38,379 nucleotides of DNA, from positions 1 through 38,379 of the forward strand of contig CAZJAH010000027.1 in the NCBI GenBank assembly GCA_964544155.1, read 5' to 3'. Both the position numbers and the translations under genes were made by a program. Below the pieces are notes generated by a model. That model saw only the letters and a list, made by a program, of their open reading frames with translations. It had not been told where the DNA came from and ran no database searches. Origin of the DNA: CAZJAH01 sp964544155. GTDB lineage: Bacteria > Bacteroidota > Ignavibacteria > Kapaibacteriales > UBA2268. Shown here piece after piece: positions 1 to 8,485 of this stretch; positions within the stretch are counted from its first letter, which is position 1, and each line of letters begins with the position of its first letter.

Positions 1-3000
1 CAGGTCTTCTTCTACGGCACTGATATCCCAATCGCCCTGCATGTCGGGGCCTTTGCTGACCGTTCCGTCGTAACGCATCCAGCGGCTGTCGTAAACTATT
101 TCAAGTTCAAGGTACTTAACGTCAGCTTGATTCCAGTTTGTGCTCTGAGCGTAAACCGGGAACGAGTACTTGCCTATGGTTTTTTCGCCCGGCTGCGGTA
201 AAGGCTGTACCTGGGTAAGGTCTCTTAAGCTGAAATCTACCTGCTGCAAATGCATGTCTGCTGTGAGTACTGAGCTTACAAGTGTAGTATCTTTGCCGCT
301 CTGGAACTGTACATCTATTTCAAGCGGAGCGCTAAAGTTATAAACCCCTAAGTCAGCAGGCTTGGGAGCGTTACCCGGTATAAATTCATATACCACGTGT
401 GCTTCGCCGCCCGCGGGTACAGTTGCCGGCTGTTCTATCAGGTTGAATACGGCGGCATCTCCGAGAATTCTTATCTCTTCTATTGTCATATCGCCGTCTT
501 TAGATTCATTGTTTACTACAATGCTGTCAATTTCTGTTTCACAGCGCATAAGATCTCCAAAGTATCTTGATCCTGATTTAGCACCCTGATCCAATGTGTG
601 GCCGAGTACATTACCGGGTGTGAGAACATCTGCTACAGGTTCATTACCTTCAATAGCGTCATTTACAACAATGATGTCTGTTGTTCTGGTCGTCGGTTCC
701 GAGCTTTGAGGTGTAAACTCTATTCTGAGGGTAAGCGTAGCGCCTTCATCGAGATAGTAAGGCTCAGACAGATCAGGCATATTGAGTATTGTGAACTCGT
801 CCGGATGCGGGCTAGCCGGATCTTTGTAAATATCCCTTATCTCGAGTTTGGCTGTCTGGCTCGGATTTGTAATATTCACCTCACCGGTTTCAGGATACTT
901 AGTTCCTACAAGAATAGTATCCACGAATTCATAATCGCTTACCTCTATCTTAGGCAGATAGCCGAATCCTTCCACTACAGCTGAAATGTCATATTCTCCA
1001 ACCTGGAATACCGGACTTACTCTTATTTCATGTTCAAATTCCGAATCGGGTGTGTAACGGATAACTATGGTAATTTCATCTGTTTCAGGTTCGATTACAA
1101 CTGAAGGTAATGTTGTATTATCACCAGGTAGTGTTGTAACAGTACCGTTCTTCCTGTACTCAACCACTTCAAATGTATTGTTTTGCGGAATATCAAAACC
1201 TCTAAGCCTGAGCGCCGATGTCCCTGTGTTATAAAGCTTAACGGCAGCTTCTTCCACTGTTTCTGATCCTACCCTGCGCCTTTCGAAATCAAATCCTTCA
1301 ATTATAGGGCCGGGTGTTACTGCTATACCTTCCCAAGTCGATACCGAATCGCCGCTGGAAGCATTGCTTTCGAAAGTTACTTCGATCATGTGTTCGCCAA
1401 TATCAGTAGGTGAATAACATATATCGCGAAGATATACCGAACTCTGCGGCCCGACAGTGAAGGGGAATCCGTCATCGTCGATCACATTATTATTTTCCCA
1501 GTTATACACAGTGAACGGATCTGAAACAGTAAACGGTTCCATAGGATCTTCATTCTCTATTTTGTATCCGGTAATTATCAGCGGCTCGCTGCCCGGGTTA
1601 TCAATTCTAAGGCCTTTACCGCGGCCATCGCCGATTTCATTGACACATGTAGTTGAATTAACTTCATTTACCCCTGCATCAAAGTCGGCTACTCTGATCT
1701 CAGGCGCTATACCGCGGCCTTTAATTTCCCACTTCCATTCGAGACATTCTGTTTCGATTATGAGTGAGTCGATATCAAGATCTTCGGGATCGAAACTGTT
1801 GCGTTCGGGATAATATCCTATCCTTATTGTATGCTCACCGCGAGGGCTAAGTTCGAATGAAGGCGGCGTTCCACCTGATTCGATAAAGTAGTAATCGCCG
1901 GATTGAAGCTCAATGGATTCAATACTGATTAATGAATCAGAAGCGCTTTTCAGGATGACGTCAAGGTATTCAGTTGTCAGCAGCCTTTGATCTCCGAAGT
2001 CAACTACTTCCGGATCGAGTAGAAGCGAATCCGCTTCATATCTGATACTGTCAACATTAACATTCCCCCTGATATCCGATACACTGAATATTACAAACGC
2101 GTCGGCATATTTATCTTCAACCTCCATCTGGAAGGTAAAGTCATGATTAGCCGGTTCAAACATATCCGGGTCAAGGTCGAGTGGCATAAAGTTATAAGAA
2201 TAATCATCCAGAACAGTAGGAGGATTTATCACACCTTCATCTCTCTGGAATGGATCGTCGCCTTCATTGCCATCCCTGAGTTCTGTAATTCTAACGTCGT
2301 AAACACCGCACTCGCCTTCGATGAATATTTCAGGTTCGAGTGTGTCGGTTTCCTCCAGGTTATAGAAAGCCATGGCAGCAGGCCATCCGTATGAGTCAAC
2401 CGATTTATAACCGTAAACATATCCGCCGAATTTTGTCAGGCCGCCTTCAGAATAAACATGGCGCGGGCCGATTGGAACTTCAAGCCTCGCCCAGAATAAA
2501 TTCGAATTTGGTATCTGGTTGTAAGTGAAGTTGGGCTGCATATCAGCTATATACTCATACTGGCCGGGACGGCCTATCTTAATTGATCTTAAGCCTTTTC
2601 TTTCAGGATCGGTCGTATCACCTACAGCGATAATGTTAAAGTAATTTTTCCTGAATGCCTGCTGAGCCGGCACCTGAAATACCGTTCCCGGTATATACTG
2701 TTCGACAGAAGTTACAAGGAACATAAAGGGATCATAATTACTATCACCATCCCATGTTACAGAATATGAATACTGCATAACAAGAATCGGCTTATTAGCC
2801 TTGAAAACTGAGGTACCTCTGATTGACGGGCTGTCGTGTGGCCATCTGTGGTCAGTTTCAATTATATCATGAAATTCACCGCCCTTTTCAAAATTCAAAT
2901 CTCTGGAACCAATTACTTGTCTAGTTTCGAAATCATACCATACCACATCAACATCAGTATCGTCCTCAGCGGCTACGATACGGAAAAGATCGCCCATATC

Positions 3001-3885
3001 GTTTTTCCTGTTGAGCGCTATAGATGTATATTGATTTCCCCATGCCGTAACAGGCGGAAGCATTTCCACAAGGTGGTCACGGCTTGAAGAATTTGATTTC
3101 GGGACAACAGTCCTGTTGTGGAAGGATAGAAGCCCAATAGGCTTATCAGAAACGATCCTTGAACCGGTAAGGTCAAATGCCGCCTGTGTCTGTCCGGCGC
3201 CTCTTATCTGATAAACCTGTCCTTCATTAATATTTATTGTAAATACATCGCCGATTTTTTTTCCTCTGACTGTTTCATCATATCCGGCTCCGCGCCCTTT
3301 CAGGTGTATACGAACTTCGGTATCATCTTCTGAACCCAAAACAATAAAACCGGAACCCCAATCCTCCCATTCGCCAAAATCGTAATAGCCGCAATGGATA
3401 TAGTCGGTGCCCCAGCCGGCTACCGGAATTGCCATATAGCCGTCTGATGAAGCGCCTTTTGAATTGAGGAAATAAACTGAAATTGGATGCTCGGCGGTAA
3501 TTATCATACCTTTATCAACAACGTCTTCATCTTCCCATACTTCCCATCCCCAATCAGCACCGCCGGTTTCAGTCGAAAGAATTTCAACTTCAAGTGGTTT
3601 GATATTTCTTTTAATACCACCCGTTCCGCCCGCACCGGGAGGGCTTATAGTTATGGTAGTCTCATAAGATGATGTAATATAGAACTCCAGTGATTCTCTG
3701 AAGGCCTGAGGGTTATCATTAGGCGTTGCCGCCACGATAAACTTACGTCCGTTCGAATTGCTCGTTAAATGAGCATCGATTATCTTCTTCCGGAGTTCCG
3801 GATCGATTTTCTTCTTTGCCGCCATATCCTGCGCTCCAATCGCAAGAAAAAGTAAGACAAATAAGAAGGTAAGAGATTTTTTCAT
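1..3885 (-). CDS. Large secreted protein with IgGFc-binding-like domain and choice-of-anchor-D-type repeats (C-terminus outside window)
   Basis: The reading frame is open from the ATG at 3885-3883 to the window edge, 1295 codons without a stop, so the protein is partial. Residues 1-20 form a signal peptide (MKKS, then a Leu/Phe-rich core), implying export. Residues about 110-480 resemble the IgGFc-binding N-terminal family: Ser/Gly-rich strands, a segment reading LTGSRIVSDKPIGLLSFHNR, then RDHLVEMLPPVTAWG. From about residue 600 the protein becomes a series of beta-rich units with phrases such as 'GSEPLIITGY' and 'IEPETDEITIVIRYTP', typical of HYDIN/choice-of-anchor-D immunoglobulin-like repeats. 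GGGAG lies six bases before the ATG. It is probably a surface or extracellular adhesion/structural protein. A type IX sorting domain, if present, would be beyond the window. The ligand is unknown. Family placement is fairly secure; function is inferred. Confidence 0.85.
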   Translation of the reverse strand, partial: MKKSLTFLFVLLFLAIGAQDMAAKKKIDPELRKKIIDAHLTSNSNGRKFIVAATPNDNPQAFRESLEFYITSSYETTITISPPGAGGTGGIKRNIKPLEVEILSTETGGADWGWEVWEDEDVVDKGMIITAEHPISVYFLNSKGASSDGYMAIPVAGWGTDYIHCGYYDFGEWEDWGSGFIVLGSEDDTEVRIHLKGRGAGYDETVRGKKIGDVFTININEGQVYQIRGAGQTQAAFDLTGSRIVSDKPIGLLSFHNRTVVPKSNSSSRDHLVEMLPPVTAWGNQYTSIALNRKNDMGDLFRIVAAEDDTDVDVVWYDFETRQVIGSRDLNFEKGGEFHDIIETDHRWPHDSPSIRGTSVFKANKPILVMQYSYSVTWDGDSNYDPFMFLVTSVEQYIPGTVFQVPAQQAFRKNYFNIIAVGDTTDPERKGLRSIKIGRPGQYEYIADMQPNFTYNQIPNSNLFWARLEVPIGPRHVYSEGGLTKFGGYVYGYKSVDSYGWPAAMAFYNLEETDTLEPEIFIEGECGVYDVRITELRDGNEGDDPFQRDEGVINPPTVLDDYSYNFMPLDLDPDMFEPANHDFTFQMEVEDKYADAFVIFSVSDIRGNVNVDSIRYEADSLLLDPEVVDFGDQRLLTTEYLDVILKSASDSLISIESIELQSGDYYFIESGGTPPSFELSPRGEHTIRIGYYPERNSFDPEDLDIDSLIIETECLEWKWEIKGRGIAPEIRVADFDAGVNEVNSTTCVNEIGDGRGKGLRIDNPGSEPLIITGYKIENEDPMEPFTVSDPFTVYNWENNNVIDDDGFPFTVGPQSSVYLRDICYSPTDIGEHMIEVTFESNASSGDSVSTWEGIAVTPGPIIEGFDFERRRVGSETVEEAAVKLYNTGTSALRLRGFDIPQNNTFEVVEYRKNGTVTTLPGDNTTLPSVVIEPETDEITIVIRYTPDSEFEHEIRVSPVFQVGEYDISAVVEGFGYLPKIEVSDYEFVDTILVGTKYPETGEVNITNPSQTAKLEIRDIYKDPASPHPDEFTILNMPDLSEPYYLDEGATLTLRIEFTPQSSEPTTRTTDIIVVNDAIEGNEPVADVLTPGNVLGHTLDQGAKSGSRYFGDLMRCETEIDSIVVNNESKDGDMTIEEIRILGDAAVFNLIEQPATVPAGGEAHVVYEFIPGNAPKPADLGVYNFSAPLEIDVQFQSGKDTTLVSSVLTADMHLQQVDFSLRDLTQVQPLPQPGEKTIGKYSFPVYAQSTNWNQADVKYLELEIVYDSRWMRYDGTVSKGPDMQGDWDISAVEEDL

Positions 3886-3946
3886 AGTTTCTCCCAAGTA
3901 ATAAAATAATAATGACAACTTTGTTTTTGCGCGTTCAGTTATATAG

Positions 3947-3990
3947 ACAGGTAAGTGTGTTGTTTGTTACACACTCATTTCAAAACCTGT
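3947..3990. repeat. Nested inverted repeat upstream of the surface-protein gene
   Basis: An inner pair, AGTGTGT (3954-3960) and ACACACT (3969-3975), is separated by eight bases. An outer pair, ACAGGT (3947-3952) and ACCTGT (3985-3990), encloses it. The element ends about 60 bases before the start codon of the minus-strand gene, so it could be an operator or a structured leader. The pairing is perfect within each arm; the function is inferred. Confidence 0.35.
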
Positions 3991-4176
3991 TAATTTTTTT
4001 TGAATATTTTGACTTATAAATTAATACAAATCCGTTTCATAACAAAAACAGCCAATAATATATGGAAATTTTTATTGGATTTAAAGAGGAAAATAGTTTT
4101 TTTTATACATATTACTCAATTTTAACACATATTTAACAGCATTTTTTATCTGGTATCTGATCTAAAGCGTCAGCCG

Positions 4177-4199
4177 GGACTATGGGGAGGGAACGAAAG
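4177..4199 (+). repeat. Dispersed intergenic repeat, copy 1
   Basis: The sequence GGACTATGGGG-AGG-GAACGAAAG matches the right edge of the window (38346-38368, GGACGATGGGG-TGC-GAACGAAAG) at 20 of 23 positions. Both copies are intergenic and in the same orientation, which suggests a dispersed repeat family. With only two copies visible, neither its boundaries nor its mobility can be judged. Confidence 0.4.
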
Positions 4200-4292
4200 C
4201 AGTATATTTATATTCCTATAAATTCGCATGTGCTGACATGTTTAAAGGGCAGTGATCCATGAACCGCACCACCCCCGTCACGCTTTCGAGTG

Positions 4293-4316
4293 CCACCCCT
4301 CCTCCGGGAGGAGTGG
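4293..4316. repeat. G/C-rich hairpin in a repeat-like segment
   Basis: CCACCCCTCC (4293-4302) and GGAGGAGTGG (4307-4316) pair at nine of ten positions around a TCCG loop. No T-run follows on the plus strand, so it does not look like a simple intrinsic terminator. The flanking G/C-rich text resembles intergenic repeat elements seen in many bacterial genomes; this is an impression, not a search result. Confidence 0.45.
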
Positions 4317-4555
4317 AAAATGCGCCATCTTACTGATATTGCTGTGCTTATCCTCTTTCCATTTTCTTCCCCTATCTGAGGGTAAGTGGCCGGCGCCAAC
4401 CGGTCGATAGGGAGGGAATATTCCTCTATCTCATGACTGTATCACCCCACCCTGCATTTTCTGAAAATCCTTTTAAAATGGTTTACTTGGGCTTTGCCGG
4501 TGACCTGTATATATTCGCGGCGATTGAATTTTTTCCATAAATGAATGGAGTATTT

Positions 4556-5395
4556 ATGTGGATAGAGATTTTCCGCGCGGGTAAGCACAGGGATTCAGCC
4601 GGCCGCGAAGCGGAGTTCAACGAGAGCGACCTGGATACCATCTCCGCCAATTACAATTCAGAGCGGAGCCCCACCGCTCCCCTGGTAAAAGGGCATCCCC
4701 AAAGTGACAGTCCCGCCCTCGGATGGGTGGAAAGGCTTGCCCGCCGGGGTTCAGTACTCATGGCAAAGCTTAAGGATATCGATGAAGGTTTTGCCCAAGA
4801 GGTAAGGGACGGCCGCTACCGCCGAATATCAGTTTCTCTGAAGCCGGGGCTAAAACTTAAGCATGTGGGATTTCTCGGAGGCGCTTCTCCTGCCGTTGAG
4901 GATTTAAAGCCTGTGGAATTCAGCCTTGATTTTAGAAACATAAGTGAATTTGAAGAAGATAAGGAGACAGGTATTCTCAAAAACAAAATAGCGCTTCTCG
5001 AAAAAGAGCAGAGGATAAAGGAATTCCGCTCCTTCTGCGACAGCATGATAAACTTCCCAGGAGGGCCTAAACTTACACCCGGGCAGGCCCCTCTGATTAT
5101 CGACATTTTGGAAAACGCCCACCGTTCTTCCACCGAACTTCCTGAGGGCGCGAAATCCCCTGTGGAAAAGATAAAGGAATTCGTAGCCTCACTGCCGTCG
5201 CTGGAATTTACCAAAGAGCTGCCGATTAAAGGCACATTCACTAATGATAGCGGCATATCCGGGGAAAGGGCGGAGCCGGGCAGGATGAAAGTTCACCGCA
5301 AAGCACTGGAGCTGATAGGCGGCAATCCTTCTATGTCATACGAAGAAGCAGCTCTGGAAGCTGAAAGAATATTTATTAATTTAAAAGGAGAATAA
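4556..5395 (+). CDS. Phage head maturation protease/scaffold-like protein (Mu gpI-like)
   Basis: The 279-residue protein begins MWIEIFRAGKHRDSAGRE and continues with APLVKGHP, GWVERL and the segment RDGRYRRISVSL, followed by HVGFLGGASPAVEDL. This arrangement is typical of the putative protease of Mu-type and related prophages, which processes the scaffold during head assembly. Residues from about 135 onward are helical and charged, fitting a scaffold region; the last 40 residues carry a short Gly-rich helix-turn segment. I prefer the ATG at 4556 because GGAG lies five bases before it and homologues start near that Trp; the in-frame ATG at 4541 has no such site. The capsid gene follows after three bases. 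The Mu protein is longer (about 360 residues). Active-site residues were not assigned. Confidence 0.75.
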   Translation: MWIEIFRAGKHRDSAGREAEFNESDLDTISANYNSERSPTAPLVKGHPQSDSPALGWVERLARRGSVLMAKLKDIDEGFAQEVRDGRYRRISVSLKPGLKLKHVGFLGGASPAVEDLKPVEFSLDFRNISEFEEDKETGILKNKIALLEKEQRIKEFRSFCDSMINFPGGPKLTPGQAPLIIDILENAHRSSTELPEGAKSPVEKIKEFVASLPSLEFTKELPIKGTFTNDSGISGERAEPGRMKVHRKALELIGGNPSMSYEEAALEAERIFINLKGE

Positions 5396-5398
5396 AAA

Positions 5399-6343
5399 AT
5401 GGCAGAATCAAGACTGGACGAACTCAGAATGGTCGATCCCGTGCTCACCACAATAGTACAGGGTTACAGCAACAGCGCGATGATCGCTGATAAGCTTTTT
5501 CCGCACGTGAGTGTGAAGAAGCTCAAGGGCAGGATACCGGTTTTCGGCAAGGAGGCCTTTATAAGCAGGGATAGCGAAAGGGCTATACGCGCGCAGTCCA
5601 ACAGGATAGCGCCATCGGGCTTCGATATGGTGGAATTTGAAACGCTAGAGCGCGATCTGGAAATAGCGCTCGATTACCTCGAAGAGGAGGAATCTCCGGA
5701 CTTCTTCCGCCTGGAGCAGAGGGTAGCAAGAGAACTTAGCGATATACTCGCCCTGGGTAAGGAGGCCGATGCGGCGCAGCTTGCGCAGGATGCCTCCGCC
5801 TATCCCGCAGGCCTTAAAGAGGCCCTCACAGCGGATACGGCTTTCGACAATTACCAGAGTACTTCCGACCCCATAACTGTCATCAAGGACGCCATGGCAT
5901 CGCTGAGGGGAGTGATTGCACGCTATCCGAATACCTTAGTGCTGGGCGAATCAAGCTACCGGGCTCTGATTGGACACCCAAAGTTAACCGACAGGGTGAA
6001 GTACTCAGGCCTGGCTAACGTAAATCTGCGCACGCTCGCTGAGATATTGGAGATACCTAATATATACGTTGGCAAGGCGGTCACCACAACAGACGGTATA
6101 AACTTCAGTGACCTCTGGCTGGATAATGCTATACTGGCATACGTGGACAGAAGCGAAAAAAGCTCGGAGTATAACCCCAGTTTCGGGTATATCTTCAGGA
6201 GGGAATCACATCCGCAGATTGACAGCTATTATGAGAACGGCGGAAAGATAAAAGTCATACGCAATACGGACAACTACTGCGTGAAGGTCACAGGACGAGA
6301 CGCTGCATATATTATAACCAATACTAACCAGGCCGGCGAGTAA
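5399..6343 (+). CDS. Phage major capsid protein (Mu-type, presumed HK97 fold)
   Basis: The 314-residue product has the features of major capsid proteins from Mu-like and related prophages: an N-terminal stretch IADKLFPHVSVKKLKGRIPV, a long helix rich in Glu/Arg around residues 80-120 (LEEEESPDFFRLEQRVAREL), and a C-terminal beta-rich region with FGYIFRRESHPQIDSYYENG. Length is close to Mu gpT (about 305). AAGGAG stands eight bases before the ATG and the upstream protease gene ends three bases away, so the two are co-translated, as expected for protease/scaffold and shell. The HK97 fold is inferred from position and family, not seen directly. There is no frameshift or internal stop, so the shell subunit appears intact. 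Confidence 0.85.
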   Translation: MAESRLDELRMVDPVLTTIVQGYSNSAMIADKLFPHVSVKKLKGRIPVFGKEAFISRDSERAIRAQSNRIAPSGFDMVEFETLERDLEIALDYLEEEESPDFFRLEQRVARELSDILALGKEADAAQLAQDASAYPAGLKEALTADTAFDNYQSTSDPITVIKDAMASLRGVIARYPNTLVLGESSYRALIGHPKLTDRVKYSGLANVNLRTLAEILEIPNIYVGKAVTTTDGINFSDLWLDNAILAYVDRSEKSSEYNPSFGYIFRRESHPQIDSYYENGGKIKVIRNTDNYCVKVTGRDAAYIITNTNQAGE

Positions 6344-6376
6344 TTTTTTAAAAAAAATCAAACAAAGGAGATAATT

Positions 6377-6721
6377 ATGGCTATAAATGATAAAACGCAT
6401 CAGCCTGTGCAGGCTCTCAGCATCAAAGCACTTGAAGACCTGCCGGCGAACAGGTTTGTGTCGCATCTGGGGGGGCTCTGTGAAGCGGATACCAAGGCGC
6501 TTGGAGTTACAGAACTGGCATGGGCAACCGGAGAATACTCGGCGGTAGTTGTACTTGGAACTGCCGTTGTGGAAACTTCGACGAGCGTTAGCACCGGAGA
6601 AGATGTCACTGCCGATACCAATGGTAAAGCCAAGCCTGTAACTGCCGCTGAACCGGTTAACGGCAGGGCGCTGAACAGTTGTACAGGCGCGGGTTTTGTA
6701 ACCATCAAGTTAGTACCATAG
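6377..6721 (+). CDS. Capsid decoration (cement) protein, DUF2190-like
   Basis: The 114-residue protein is small, Val/Thr/Ala-rich and predicted mostly beta, with GEYSAVVVLGTAVVETSTSV and GRALNSCTGAGFVTIKLVP near the end. The pattern fits DUF2190-type decoration proteins that sit on the outside of phage capsids next to the major capsid gene. AAAGGAG lies seven bases before the ATG. It follows the capsid gene by 33 bases, the usual position for this role. No membrane segment or export signal is visible. Family assignment is by pattern and position; it could instead be a head fibre or an unrelated small structural protein. Confidence 0.65.
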   Translation: MAINDKTHQPVQALSIKALEDLPANRFVSHLGGLCEADTKALGVTELAWATGEYSAVVVLGTAVVETSTSVSTGEDVTADTNGKAKPVTAAEPVNGRALNSCTGAGFVTIKLVP

Positions 6722-6729
6722 GAGATAAT

Positions 6730-7155
6730 ATGGCATACTCAACAGATGCGGACCTGTTAAAGGAAATGTCGGAGGAAGAGCTGGCAATGCTCACAGGCGA
6801 TCCCGAAGGCCTGGCGATAGATTACGAAAGGATAGCGCGGGCACGGGCAATGGGAGACGCCGTGATAGATTCATACCTGCACGGCAGGATAGACAGCGCG
6901 GCGGCAACAGGCGACCCGATGATAAACAAAATATCCTGCGACTTAACAATTGCCGGGCTGTATGATTTCGCCTACCGCGCTAGCGCGGTGCCAAATACAA
7001 TTGTATGGAGAAAGATAAATGCCATGAAGGCTTTAAAAGACTATAAGGCCGGTGAGATTTCGCCCAAGGGGTCAATACCGGGGAGAAACTCTCCCCCGCC
7101 AATGATTAGCATTAGGAAAGAACTTAAAAACAAGGAGGAATTTTCAAAATGGTAA
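6730..7155 (+). CDS. Mu gp36-like head-tail connector protein (DUF1320)
   Basis: The 141-residue product begins MAYSTDADLLKEMSEEELAM and contains DYERIARARAMGDAVIDSYLHGR, a helical pattern characteristic of the Mu gp36 (DUF1320) family, thought to act in head completion or head-tail joining. The length agrees with gp36. The start at 6730 is preferred over an in-frame ATG at 6679, because AGGAG lies six bases before 6730 and the 6679 start would overlap the decoration gene. The C-terminal 40 residues are Pro/Ser-rich and probably disordered. It overlaps the next gene by seven bases. Its presence without any recognisable tail gene is odd. Confidence 0.75.
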   Translation: MAYSTDADLLKEMSEEELAMLTGDPEGLAIDYERIARARAMGDAVIDSYLHGRIDSAAATGDPMINKISCDLTIAGLYDFAYRASAVPNTIVWRKINAMKALKDYKAGEISPKGSIPGRNSPPPMISIRKELKNKEEFSKW

Positions 7156-7457
7156 ACTTTAAAAGCACAGCTATAGAAAGCTCCGGCCGTTTCCTGAAAA
7201 GGTACGCGGCATGGCTTATCCCGGGGATAACAGCCATTGTGATGCTCAACCCGGGTACGGCCGAGTTCAGGACCTTATTCCTGGTGGTCGCCACAGAATG
7301 TCTGGCGGTGTTTTTATCAGGGCTGGCATTACTGGCCTATACACAGCTTGATTTCACAAAAGAAGAAAACAGGATACCTATCGGACATATTTTCATGGGG
7401 GTACATTTATGCACCGGCTTAACGGTATTGGGTGTGTATATAGCGCAATTATCATAG
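7149..7457 (+). CDS. Small membrane protein, possible holin
   Basis: The 102-residue protein has about three hydrophobic segments (residues 18-34, 40-65 and 80-101) and a short charged N-terminus. It lies directly before the endolysin gene and overlaps it by 49 bases. AAGGAGG lies eight to ten bases before the ATG. A holin makes holes in the inner membrane to trigger lysis; size, hydrophobicity and position fit, but no specific holin family was recognised. It may alternatively be an unrelated phage membrane protein. Confidence 0.55.
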   Translation: MVNFKSTAIESSGRFLKRYAAWLIPGITAIVMLNPGTAEFRTLFLVVATECLAVFLSGLALLAYTQLDFTKEENRIPIGHIFMGVHLCTGLTVLGVYIAQLS

Positions 7458-8011
7458 TTCTTATCTCGGTTTCAGCGGCGGCAGAGTCAGCAAGATATGA
7501 GCTTCCCTGCGAAAGCCGCCTGTTGGAAGCATCTCTGGATACTGCTCTGAGCCAGTGCGGTATAATCGAAGAGAAAGGCAACCGCGGAGAACCTGCCAAA
7601 TACCTGGCTGCCGCCGGCCTGCCGGAAGGCTATCCCTGGTGCGCAGCGGGAGTTTACTGGTGTTTTATGCGGGCAGCGGAAGCGCTGGGAATGGGATTGG
7701 ATAAAATACCTTTCAGAAAGACTGCTGTCGCGAATGAAATATACAATGATTTTAAGAAAAAAGGGAAAAGGACGGAATTTCATCCGCGTAGGCACGATCT
7801 CATAGTATGAAGAAGCCGGGGAAGCTATCGCGGCCATATTGAAAGGATAACCGCTGTGGGAAGCGGCGGCTGGATAAAAACAATAGGATTCAATACAACA
7901 AGCGGAATACCAGGCGATAAACGAGAAGGAGTATTTATAAGAAACAGAAATATTTACCATCCTCTGGGCAGGATGCTTGTCAGAGGGATAGCAGGTTTCA
8001 GGAGTATTTAA
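7409..8011 (+). pseudogene. Phage endolysin (CHAP/NlpC-like) interrupted by an in-frame TGA
   Basis: The first part (7409-7810, 133 residues) has a signal-peptide-like N-terminus (residues 12-25 hydrophobic), then GNRGEPAKYLAAAGLPEGYPWCAAG, whose Cys78 is the likely nucleophile of a cysteine peptidoglycan hydrolase. The frame stops at TGA 7808-7810 and continues without a shift as RSRGSYRGHIERITAVGSGG through to TAA at 8009-8011. The second part holds the likely catalytic His143 and a later Asn162. Related enzymes commonly have an aromatic residue where the TGA sits, so a single TGG-to-TGA change would explain it. The terminal TAA overlaps the next ATG (TAATG), showing that the full frame is the ancestral gene. 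The 133-residue product alone would lack the His. Readthrough or an assembly error cannot be excluded. Confidence 0.8.
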
Positions 8012-8361
8012 TGATTTCAGAGATATTAAGAACTCATAATATGGGAGCGCCGGCAGACAGCGGCTGGCATCCCGTAGAAATTGCAAACACACCCGGCGCG
8101 GGCAGGCTCACGGCGGCTTCGCTTCAGATAAGTTGGAAATCGGCGGAAGGAACGCTAAACGGACATGTGAGAATTTACTTCTCAAATGGAGGTAACGCCT
8201 CTTCACTCGCTGATATGGTAATGATAAACAGCGCGCATAATACTGAAGACTGCCTTAACTACCTGATCATGCCGGGCTTCGACAGGATAAAAGTCAGATA
8301 TGAGCCGGCAGGAATAACGGGCGGCAGGATCAGCGCGTACATTAATTACAGGAAAATATAA
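8011..8361 (+). CDS. Small beta-rich phage protein of unknown function
   Basis: The 116-residue protein starts at an ATG that overlaps the endolysin frame's terminal stop by one base (TAATG), so it is probably translated by coupling. It is predicted mainly beta, with GRLTAASLQISWKS, GHVRIYFSNGG and IKVRYEPAGITGGRISAYI, a pattern seen in small jelly-roll-like proteins of phage fibre or capsid-adhesion modules. No signal peptide or membrane segment is present. I do not recognise the family. Its position just before the fibre gene suggests a structural accessory role. Confidence 0.6.
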   Translation: MISEILRTHNMGAPADSGWHPVEIANTPGAGRLTAASLQISWKSAEGTLNGHVRIYFSNGGNASSLADMVMINSAHNTEDCLNYLIMPGFDRIKVRYEPAGITGGRISAYINYRKI

Positions 8362-8485
8362 AAGATGAAAATCTCAAGTTGACCTGGAAGAACGCAGATA
8401 TTGAAAGAATCGCGCAAAAACGATATAAGAGCGGAGAAAGAAAGATGTCAATGCGCAAAAACGCGCTAAAACCGAAGGAGAAAAC

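Larger units (their letters stand above)
3886..4555. other. Gene-free stretch between the surface-protein gene and the phage-like island
   Basis: This 670-base stretch has no convincing gene. The left half (3886-4140) is very A/T-rich and should contain the promoter and leader of the minus-strand surface-protein gene; it includes a nested inverted repeat at 3947-3990. The right half (about 4160-4440) is more G/C-rich and repeat-like, with a dispersed repeat copy (4177-4199) and a strong hairpin (4293-4316). Short open frames here, such as 4208-4399 on the minus strand or 4433-4540 on the plus strand, lack recognisable protein character. The promoter of the plus-strand island must lie here or further upstream, but no clear -35/-10 pair was recognised. 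Confidence 0.6.

Noticed and set aside
4208..4399. Open reading frame of 63 codons on the minus strand
   Set aside because: It runs across the hairpin and repeat-like segment, has low-complexity Arg/Gly content and no ribosome-binding site; it is a by-product of the repeat.
4433..4540. Short plus-strand frame ending directly before the protease gene
   Set aside because: 35 codons, no ribosome-binding site and no protein pattern.
7808..7810. TGA read as Trp throughout the genome (alternative code)
   Set aside because: Other clear genes here use TGG for Trp and end in TGA (for example the kinase ending at 15587), so the code is standard; the endolysin TGA is local.
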